From positions 1-35,614 of the forward strand of contig JADFAL010000035.1 in the NCBI GenBank assembly GCA_015665275.1: a stretch of 35,614 nucleotides of DNA. The letters are read 5' to 3'. A model generated the notes under the pieces. It searched no databases. It worked only from the letters and a program-made list of their open reading frames with translations, and was not told where the DNA came from. Shown here piece by piece: positions 29,514 to 35,614 of this stretch (the stretch's first letter is position 1; each line of letters begins with the position of its first letter). This DNA comes from Flavobacteriales bacterium. GTDB lineage: Bacteria; Bacteroidota; Bacteroidia; Flavobacteriales_D; Crocinitomicaceae. Both the position numbers and the translations under genes were made by a program.

Positions 29514-30255
29514 ATGTTTCTTTAATGCTTTCAGTCAATAATTGATACAATTCTTTCGCTGTACCGGATTGAGCCTCTAAATGCTTTTCAATAGTCTTAC
29601 TGTCCCCTCTTCTTGCTGGTCCTGTTTGTGATTCAAAAGCAGATTGATGATCAAGTTTGCTCAAGGTCTCTTTCAAAAGAGGTAGTAAGAGTTTGTAATC
29701 AAGGTTTTGCTCCTCCGTAATTTTCTGCGCCTGATATACCACGTGATTCGTGAAGTTGTTGATCCAAACGGCTGCCATGTGAATTTGACGGCGTTGGTCT
29801 GAATTAACAATGTGCGAATGCGGGCTTAGTTTCTGTGCGAAATCGTTTATTGCTTCTTGAAATAGTACGTTTTTCGATTCAACCAAAAATGGAACCGACC
29901 GCATGTCAACAGAACTCGTTTTAGACATCGTTTGAAGAGGATAGAGAACTCCAATTTCCTTTCGTTTCGGCAATTCATCCAATCCAACAGACCCTGAAGT
30001 GTACACAACAGGGGTTTCTTCAGGCATTTGCGAGATGATTTCCGCAATGGCGTCATCAGAAACACAAATTATGGTGAATTGAATGGGTAAAGATGAGATG
30101 TTACAAACTTCGGCGCTGAGTGAATCTGCTAAAATAGCTGCATGATCACGATTTCGTGAGGCGATATGTGAAACCAAAATTCCGTTCTTCACTAAAGCTC
30201 TGCCCAATTGGGTAGCGACATTTCCTGAACCAACGATGGAGACCTTTTGAATCAT
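29494..30255 (-). CDS. Rossmann-fold and DUF2520 domain protein
   Basis: The 253-residue protein has an N-terminal NAD(P)-binding Rossmann fold (IVGSGNVATQLGRALVKNG, residues 7-25, GxGxxA type) with further strands 'FTIICVSDDAIAEI' and 'VYTSGSVG'. The C-terminal helical DUF2520 domain has 'QIHMAAVWINNFTNHVV' and 'LLPLLKETLSKL'. It resembles pyrroline-5-carboxylate-reductase and hydroxyacid-dehydrogenase folds but its substrate is unknown. It precedes and overlaps kdsC by 20 bp. A -7 box ends 4 nt before the ATG, so its mRNA may be leaderless. Confidence 0.92.
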   Translation of the reverse strand: MIQKVSIVGSGNVATQLGRALVKNGILVSHIASRNRDHAAILADSLSAEVCNISSLPIQFTIICVSDDAIAEIISQMPEETPVVYTSGSVGLDELPKRKEIGVLYPLQTMSKTSSVDMRSVPFLVESKNVLFQEAINDFAQKLSPHSHIVNSDQRRQIHMAAVWINNFTNHVVYQAQKITEEQNLDYKLLLPLLKETLSKLDHQSAFESQTGPARRGDSKTIEKHLEAQSGTAKELYQLLTESIKETYDNEEL

Positions 30256-30259
30256 GGTG

Positions 30260-30267
30260 CAAAGATA
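30260..30267 (-). promoter_or_regulatory. -7 promoter box 4 nt before the DUF2520 ATG
   Basis: The minus strand reads TATCTTTG, an exact consensus match ending 4 nt before the start codon at 30255. The spacing is identical to three other genes here. Confidence 0.68.
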
Positions 30268-30290
30268 GGTGAATTCGAGAAGTCATTATG

Positions 30291-30314
30291 CTATTTAGCC
30301 ATTTGGCTAATTAG
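30291..30314. repeat. 24-bp palindrome, copy 3 (two mismatched pairs)
   Basis: CTATTTAGCCAT followed by TTGGCTAATTAG keeps most of the symmetry of copy 1. It lies 23 nt upstream of the DUF2520 -7 box and 58 nt from the A-tract of the secA terminator. A 16-bp perfect AT-rich palindrome follows at 30335-30350. Confidence 0.82.
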
Positions 30315-30372
30315 TAGAATGGATTTTACCGGTAATTTTTAATTAAAAATCGTATCTTCTCTAGTTATCGAC

Positions 30373-30415
30373 AAAAAAAATCACCTCTCCCGATAGCCAT
30401 CGAAATGAGGTGATT
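30373..30415 (-). terminator. Rho-independent terminator of secA
   Basis: AATCACCTC (30379-30387) pairs with GAGGTGATT (30407-30415); the loop contains a further CGAT/ATCG stem (30391-30402). On the minus strand it ends in eight T residues, 22 bp beyond the secA stop. Confidence 0.88.
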
Positions 30416-30437
30416 CCTTTAAATATTTGAAACGGAT

Positions 30438-33400
30438 CTATTTACCGTGACATTGCTTATACTTCTTACCGCTTCCACAAGGGCAAGGATCGTTTCTACC
30501 AACCTTCTTTTCGGCAACTACTGGTTCGCGCTTAACTTGCTGTTGTTGTTGGGCAGCTGAGTTCGCCATTGCTTGCTCATAACCTTCACGACCCGGAAGC
30601 GCTTGTTGCTGCTCTTCATTTGTTTGGGCATTGCTATAGTTATTTTGAGTTTGCGCAGATGCATTGGTACTCTCGATTTGTTCCAACTGTGGAATGTCAA
30701 GTTTTGCCAACAATTCAATAGTCTCACTGTTTAATCGAACCAACATCGCTTTGAATAAATCGAACGATTCCAATTTGTAAACCAACAATGGATCTTTCTG
30801 CTCGTACTGAGCGTGACTTACTGCCGAACGTAAATCGTCCATTTCACGTAAGTGCTCTTTCCACTCATTATCGATCATTTGAAGAACGATATTCTTCTCT
30901 AATTGTTTGTGAATCGCAGATCCACCAGTATTGTATGCTTCAACCAAAGAAACATTCAAACGCACTTCACGACGTCCGTCCGTTAATGGGAATACAATGA
31001 ATTCGTATTGATTGCCAGGATTTTCATACAATGCTTTTACCTGAGGGAATGCACGTTCAGCGATGCGCGAGTTTTTACGATCGTAGCGTTCGCGGAATCC
31101 TTGATATACCCGCTCAACCAACGTTATGTTATCAAGCGATTCGTACTCGTCTGGTGTAACAGGTGATTGCATTCCTAGTTGACGCAACAGCTCCTCCTCA
31201 AATTTGTTGAATTCCTCTTTCGTGTGAGTAAGTGAAATGTTTTCACAGAAATCGTAGAACATATTGTCTACGTCCAAATCTAAACGATCTCCGAACAAAG
31301 CATTCTTACGTTTCTTGTAAATCGCTTTACGCTGAGCGTTCATAACATCATCATATTCGAGCAATCGCTTACGAATTCCGAAGTTGTTTTCCTCTACTTT
31401 CTTCTGAGCACGCTCGATTGATTTCGAAACCATGCTATGTGTAATAACTTCACCTTCTTTCAATCCAAGGCGGTCCATCAACTTCGCAATACGTTCGGAA
31501 CCGAACTTACGCATCAAACCATCCTCAAGAGATACAAAGAATTGAGATGATCCTGGATCTCCCTGACGACCAGCACGTCCGCGCAACTGTCGGTCAACTC
31601 GACGAGAATCGTGACGTTCCGTACCAATAATAGCCAAACCTCCCGCTTCTTTAACGCCTTCGCCCAGCTTAATATCGGTACCACGACCGGCCATGTTCGT
31701 TGCAATAGTTACCGCTCCTGGTTTACCAGCTTCGGCAACAATTTCCGCCTCTTTCTTGTGTTGTTTTGCGTTCAATACCTGATGATTGATTCCTTTCATC
31801 TTCAGCATTCGGCTGAGTAATTCGGAAATCTCAACAGTTGTAGTACCCACCAATACTGGTCGGTTTTGAGAAACCAATTTCTCGGTCTCTTCAATTACAG
31901 CATTGAACTTCTCACGCGCCGTTTTGAAAACCAAATCATTTTGGTCGTTACGCTGAATAGGTCGGTTCGTCGGAATTACAACTACATCCAATTCATAGAT
32001 GTCCCAGAATTCTTTCGCTTCCGTTTCCGCTGTACCAGTCATACCCGAAAGTTTGTGATACATTCGGAAATAGTTCTGAAGGGTAATTGTTGCATACGTC
32101 TGAGTAGCCGCTTCAACTGTTACGTTTTCTTTCGCTTCAATCGCTTGGTGCAATCCGTCGGAATAACGGCGCCCCTCCATAATACGACCTGTTTGCTCAT
32201 CGACGATTTTAACTTTTCCGTCCATGATCACATATTCAACTTCTTTCTCAAACAAAGAGTATGCTTTCAAAAGTTGGTTGATCGAGTGGATCCGCTCTGA
32301 CTTAATACTGTATTCACGCACCAGACTGTCTTTGTTCTCTTGGAATACTTCAGACGATAAGTCTTCTTTTTCCAATCGTGCTATTTCGGATCCAATGTCC
32401 GGCATTACAAAGAACTCACGATCATCACTTCCTGATAATAGGTCAATTCCCTTATCGGTAAGTTCGATTGTATTGTTTTTCTCTTCGATGACAAAGAATA
32501 ATTCCTTGTCAATTTTCTTCATGTTCTTTCCTTGCTCCTGCATGTAGAAGTTTTCAGTCTTCTGCAGGTGAGCGCGAATCCCCGGCTCTGAAAGGAACTT
32601 AATCAATGCTTTGTTTTTAGGCAGTCCACGGTAGGCACGTAGTAATGCTTTTCCACCTTCTTCCAACATTGTTTTTGCATCCTGACCTTCCCCAACTTCT
32701 CCGTTGATTACCTTCAGTTGCTTCTTCGCTTCCGTCAAACACTGCGTTACGTACTTTCGCTGAGCTGCAACGATGTTCTCTACACGCGGCTTCAACTGGT
32801 GGAATTCATGTTCGTCTCCACGTGGTGTTGGTCCAGAAATAATCAGTGGCGTTCGAGCGTCATCAATCAAAACGGAATCGACCTCATCGATAATTGCATA
32901 GTGGTGTTTCTGTTGCACCAAGTCGTCTATACTCCCTGCCATATTGTCACGGAGGTAATCGAAACCAAACTCGTTGTTCGTTCCAAAGATGATATCTTTC
33001 TTATAAGCTTCGCGTCTTTCTGGAGAATTTGGGCGGTGCTTATCAATACAATCAACAGTCAATCCGTGGAATTGATACAAGGGTCCCATCCACTCGGAGT
33101 CACGTTTTGCCAAGTAATCATTCACAGTTACCAAGTGCACCCCTTTTCCAGAAAGCGCATTTAAGTATACAGGAAGTGTTGCAACGAGTGTTTTACCTTC
33201 CCCCGTTTGCATCTCCGCAATATTTCCTTTGTGAAGAACACCACCACCCATTAACTGGACATCGTAGTGAACCATGTTCCAAGAAACTTCGGCTCCTGCT
33301 GCAGTCCAGCTGTTATGCCAGATCGCTTTTCCGTTCTCAATTGTAATTCCGTCTTTCTGTTGTGATAGCTCAATGTCGAAATCCTGTGCAGTAACCTCCA

Positions 33401-33782
33401 ATTGGCCGTTTTCAGCCCAGCGACGCGCAGTTTCTTTCACTACGGCGAATGCCTCAGGAAGAATGGATTCAAGAATTTCTTCAATTTTAGCATCAATCTT
33501 TCCGGTCATCTTATCGATGTCCTCGAAAAGTTCTTCTTTATCCTGAATTGGAGTATTAATATCGTCTGCCTTGGCTTGCAACGCTGCTAGTTCTGCTTCC
33601 AGATCTGCTGTTGCATCCAAAATCATTTTTTGAAAGACCGGAGTTTTCGCGCGCAATTCATCGTCAGAAAGTGATTGAACTTGCGCAGTTTGCGCGTTCG
33701 CCTGATCGATTATTGGTTGGTATTCTTTTCTGTCTTTCGTTGATTTATCCCCAAACAGGGACTTCATTATATTTAATGCCAT
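30438..33782 (-). CDS. secA: Preprotein translocase ATPase subunit SecA
   Basis: SecA drives unfolded precursor proteins through SecYEG. The 1114-residue length is usual for Bacteroidota and longer than E. coli's 901. Visible motifs: Walker A G194-E-G-K-T198 in MQTGEGKTLVATLP, Walker B region 'YAIIDEVDSVLIDDARTPLIISGP', 'GTAETEAKEFW', 'GRRYSDGLHQAIEAKE', 'TNMAGRGTDIKL' and 'RGRAGRQGDPG'. An insertion of about 100 residues follows 'ISGP' in the preprotein cross-linking region. The C-terminal zinc motif is CPCGSGKKYKQCH, after a Gln-rich linker. It feeds precursors to the T9SS, Lgt and barrel pathways also encoded here. A near-consensus box TATTTTTA lies at 33805-33812. Confidence 0.98.
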   Translation of the reverse strand: MALNIMKSLFGDKSTKDRKEYQPIIDQANAQTAQVQSLSDDELRAKTPVFQKMILDATADLEAELAALQAKADDINTPIQDKEELFEDIDKMTGKIDAKIEEILESILPEAFAVVKETARRWAENGQLEVTAQDFDIELSQQKDGITIENGKAIWHNSWTAAGAEVSWNMVHYDVQLMGGGVLHKGNIAEMQTGEGKTLVATLPVYLNALSGKGVHLVTVNDYLAKRDSEWMGPLYQFHGLTVDCIDKHRPNSPERREAYKKDIIFGTNNEFGFDYLRDNMAGSIDDLVQQKHHYAIIDEVDSVLIDDARTPLIISGPTPRGDEHEFHQLKPRVENIVAAQRKYVTQCLTEAKKQLKVINGEVGEGQDAKTMLEEGGKALLRAYRGLPKNKALIKFLSEPGIRAHLQKTENFYMQEQGKNMKKIDKELFFVIEEKNNTIELTDKGIDLLSGSDDREFFVMPDIGSEIARLEKEDLSSEVFQENKDSLVREYSIKSERIHSINQLLKAYSLFEKEVEYVIMDGKVKIVDEQTGRIMEGRRYSDGLHQAIEAKENVTVEAATQTYATITLQNYFRMYHKLSGMTGTAETEAKEFWDIYELDVVVIPTNRPIQRNDQNDLVFKTAREKFNAVIEETEKLVSQNRPVLVGTTTVEISELLSRMLKMKGINHQVLNAKQHKKEAEIVAEAGKPGAVTIATNMAGRGTDIKLGEGVKEAGGLAIIGTERHDSRRVDRQLRGRAGRQGDPGSSQFFVSLEDGLMRKFGSERIAKLMDRLGLKEGEVITHSMVSKSIERAQKKVEENNFGIRKRLLEYDDVMNAQRKAIYKKRKNALFGDRLDLDVDNMFYDFCENISLTHTKEEFNKFEEELLRQLGMQSPVTPDEYESLDNITLVERVYQGFRERYDRKNSRIAERAFPQVKALYENPGNQYEFIVFPLTDGRREVRLNVSLVEAYNTGGSAIHKQLEKNIVLQMIDNEWKEHLREMDDLRSAVSHAQYEQKDPLLVYKLESFDLFKAMLVRLNSETIELLAKLDIPQLEQIESTNASAQTQNNYSNAQTNEEQQQALPGREGYEQAMANSAAQQQQQVKREPVVAEKKVGRNDPCPCGSGKKYKQCHGK

Positions 33783-34126
33783 ATTGCTCTTGCTAAAGGG
33801 GTCGTAAAAATAATCAAATTCCTCGGCCTCCTAACTTGTTTTCGTACTCAATTTGGCTTCCTTCCGTCATAAATTATTCCAAGTTGATCGATGCTGACAA
33901 ATTGTCTCTGATTGAATCATTTGCTCTTCAAGCGGATTTAAGGCATGCACATCATCCCGCAAGTGCTACTGCATCTCGACTCCGCCTGATACTCAGTCAC
34001 CACTTTTCTATACTCATAGCGCAATCACCAACACGAATAATTCAATTTTGGCGACGGTTAATAACTATTCATTATTCCTTATTCTGAATTCAATAATTGT
34101 CCTCAGAATCATATTATCTTTGCGGC
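33783..34126. other. Divergent secA/guaA intergenic region (344 bp)
   Basis: This is the only gene-free gap longer than 300 bp. It holds a near-consensus box for secA (minus, 33805-33812), the guaA -7 box (34115-34122), and a 7-bp inverted pair ATTCTGA (34081-34087) and TCAGAAT (34103-34109) spaced by 15 bp just before the guaA box. A short open frame at 33836-34087 looks spurious. The stretch near 33974-33999 (CATCTCGACTCCGCC and on) recalls common Bacteroidota intergenic repeat fragments. Confidence 0.5.
34115..34122 (+). promoter_or_regulatory. -7 promoter box 4 nt before the guaA ATG
   Basis: TATCTTTG is an exact consensus match ending 4 nt before the ATG at 34127. Confidence 0.68.
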
Positions 34127-35614
34127 ATGCATGAAAAAATTCTAATCCTCGATTTTGGGTCGCAGTATACCCAGTTGATTGCCAGAAGAGTACGTGAATT
34201 AAACATCTATTGTGAAATTCACCCATGGAATAAATGTCCTGAATTGACTTCCGATATCAAAGGAGTTATTTTATCAGGAAGCCCTTTTTCTGTTCGTGAC
34301 GAGAAATCTCCGAAGCCTGATTTATCAGAGATAAAAGGGAAAATGCCATTGCTTGGTGTTTGTTTTGGTGCGCAGTTTTTGGCGCACAATTTTGGAGGAG
34401 AAGTATTGCCATCATCGATTCGCGAATACGGTCGGGCGAACTTATCTCATGTTGATACAAGCAATGTTCTTACAAAAGGAATGACAATGGGGTCGCAAGT
34501 TTGGATGTCTCATGGAGATACCATTAAGTCGATTCCAAATAACTATAAGATTATTGCAAGTACTTCGGATGTTGAGGTTGCTGGATATGAAATTGAAGGT
34601 GAACAAACGTTCGGAATTCAATTTCACCCAGAAGTATACCATTCATTGGAAGGAGCGCAGTTGTTGAAAAATTTCTTGGTGGATGTATGTGGATGTTCGC
34701 AAGATTGGACACCACTTTCGTTCGTTGAAGAGACGGTGCATGAACTTCGCGAGAAGATAGGAACCGATAAAGTAATTCTCGGTTTGTCAGGAGGAGTAGA
34801 TTCTTCTGTTGCTGCGGTTCTCTTGCATAAAGCAATTGGCGAAAACCTTCACTGCATTTTTGTAGACAATGGATTGCTTCGTAAGAATGAGTTCGAGTCG
34901 GTTCTTGATTCATATAAAGACATGGGCTTGAACGTAAAAGGAGTCAATGCAACGAAGTTGTTTTATGAAGAGTTGGCTGGTCTTACAGATCCTGAAGCAA
35001 AGCGCAAGGCTATTGGAAAAGTATTCGTGGATGTATTTGATGCAGAATCGAAAAAAGTAAATGACGCTAAGTGGTTAGGTCAAGGAACTATTTATCCGGA
35101 TGTAATCGAATCCGTTTCCGTTTCCGGTGGCCCAAGTCAAACAATCAAGTCGCATCATAATGTTGGTGGACTTCCAGATTATATGAAATTACAAGTGGTG
35201 GAACCATTAAAACTGTTGTTCAAAGACGAAGTGCGACGTATTGGTCGTTCGTTAGAAATTGACGAGAACATTTTGGGGCGCCATCCTTTCCCAGGTCCTG
35301 GATTGGGGATTCGGATTTTAGGAGATGTTACTCCAGAAAAAGTAGCCATTCTACAAGAGGTTGATCACATCTTCATTTCGTCATTGAAAGAAGACGGTTT
35401 GTACGACGATGTTTGGCAAGCGGGAGCCATCTTCTTACCGATTCAGTCGGTAGGAGTTATGGGAGATGAAAGAACCTATGAGAATGCTGTAGCTTTGCGA
35501 GCAGTAACTTCAACGGATGGTATGACGGCAGATTGGTGTCATCTTCCTTATGAATTTTTAGCAAAAGTCTCCAATAGGATCATCAACCAAGTGAAAGGTA
35601 TTAATCGCGTGACA
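34127..35614 (+). CDS. guaA: GMP synthase (glutamine-hydrolysing), C-terminus cut
   Basis: GuaA converts XMP to GMP using ATP and glutamine. The visible 496 residues lack only about 14 of the family length because the window ends. The class I glutaminase domain has its nucleophile at Cys79 in [10 protein letters not shown] and the partner '[11 protein letters not shown]'. The ATP-pyrophosphatase domain has the P-loop [11 protein letters not shown] at about residues 221-231, and the dimerisation domain contains '[20 protein letters not shown]' and '[17 protein letters not shown]'. I chose the ATG at 34127 because [18 protein letters not shown] is the family N-terminus. It has its own -7 box and is probably leaderless. 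Confidence 0.98.
   Translation, partial: MHEKILILDFGSQYTQLIARRVRELNIYCEIHPWNKCPELTSDIKGVILSGSPFSVRDEKSPKPDLSEIKGKMPLLGVCFGAQFLAHNFGGEVLPSSIREYGRANLSHVDTSNVLTKGMTMGSQVWMSHGDTIKSIPNNYKIIASTSDVEVAGYEIEGEQTFGIQFHPEVYHSLEGAQLLKNFLVDVCGCSQDWTPLSFVEETVHELREKIGTDKVILGLSGGVDSSVAAVLLHKAIGENLHCIFVDNGLLRKNEFESVLDSYKDMGLNVKGVNATKLFYEELAGLTDPEAKRKAIGKVFVDVFDAESKKVNDAKWLGQGTIYPDVIESVSVSGGPSQTIKSHHNVGGLPDYMKLQVVEPLKLLFKDEVRRIGRSLEIDENILGRHPFPGPGLGIRILGDVTPEKVAILQEVDHIFISSLKEDGLYDDVWQAGAIFLPIQSVGVMGDERTYENAVALRAVTSTDGMTADWCHLPYEFLAKVSNRIINQVKGINRVT

Noticed and set aside
31866-32300. 144-codon plus-strand frame inside secA
   Set aside because: Antisense to conserved SecA motor sequence; no independent coding evidence.
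33974-33999. Segment CATCTCGACTCCGCC and following as a defined mobile element
   Set aside because: It only recalls common Bacteroidota intergenic repeat words; no terminal repeats or second copy of useful length found in this window.
33836-34087. 83-codon open frame in the secA/guaA gap
   Set aside because: Composition is unlike neighbouring proteins, no signal or domain is visible, and it ends next to the guaA operator-like dyad; most likely chance.

Overview
This window reads as a chromosomal segment of a Bacteroidota bacterium, most likely Flavobacteriales; the family cannot be fixed from the sequence alone. The evidence is two proteins ending in type IX secretion (T9SS) type A sorting domains, a TPR/beta-propeller/OmpA-domain protein of the PorE architecture, DUF5723-, DUF4924- and DUF2520-type proteins, many short lipoproteins, and the phylum-specific -7 promoter box TAnnTTTG upstream of many genes. 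Coding density is high. I see no tRNA, rRNA, CRISPR array, insertion sequence or prophage. Both ends are cut inside genes: pepT on the left and guaA on the right.

Layout. 1-1.1 kb: pepT (partial) and ndk, both minus. 1.2-4.4 kb, plus: a lipoprotein, a ZIP metal transporter and an outer-membrane barrel protein. 4.4-5.7 kb, minus: a Nudix CoA-pyrophosphatase-like protein overlapping a lipoprotein gene. 5.7-11.2 kb, plus: a periplasmic thioredoxin-like protein, trhO overlapping lgt, an NfeD-like membrane protein with a flotillin, and a lipoprotein. 11.4-12.3 kb, minus: paaY and a small Cys-containing lipoprotein. 12.4-13.9 kb, plus: three overlapping genes (CDLC-motif protein, tag, outer-membrane protein). 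13.9-15.4 kb: a Ser/Thr kinase divergent from a SiaC-like (DUF1987) regulator. 15.5-16.9 kb, plus: a small conserved protein, an OmpH-like lipoprotein and a DUF4924 protein. 17.1-21.9 kb, minus: a GlcD-type FAD oxidase, the PorE-type OmpA protein and a nine-TPR protein. 22.0-29.0 kb, plus: a PaaJ/PcaF-type thiolase, then a tightly packed surface cluster of a lipoprotein, a DUF5723-like barrel and two tandem paralogous T9SS cargo proteins. 29.0-33.8 kb, minus: kdsC, a DUF2520 Rossmann protein and secA. 34.1 kb to the end: guaA.

How the genes fit together. Envelope biogenesis dominates: SecA (export), Lgt (lipoprotein acylation), an OmpH/Skp-like lipoprotein, KdsC (LPS Kdo synthesis), flotillin/NfeD (membrane organisation), a PorE-type protein and T9SS substrates. 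The remainder is housekeeping: nucleotide metabolism (Ndk, GuaA), repair (Tag), tRNA modification (TrhO) and aromatic or phenylacetate-type metabolism (PaaY, PaaJ).

Most interesting signals. (1) A 24-bp palindrome occurs three times in the same architecture: between the terminator of one minus-strand gene and the promoter of the next. (2) Four genes have the -7 box exactly 4 nt before the ATG, suggesting leaderless mRNAs. (3) The 23.3-29.0 kb surface cluster may be an undescribed cell-surface system. (4) A SiaC-like phosphoprotein with Ile at the expected phospho-Thr position lies divergent from a non-RD kinase.
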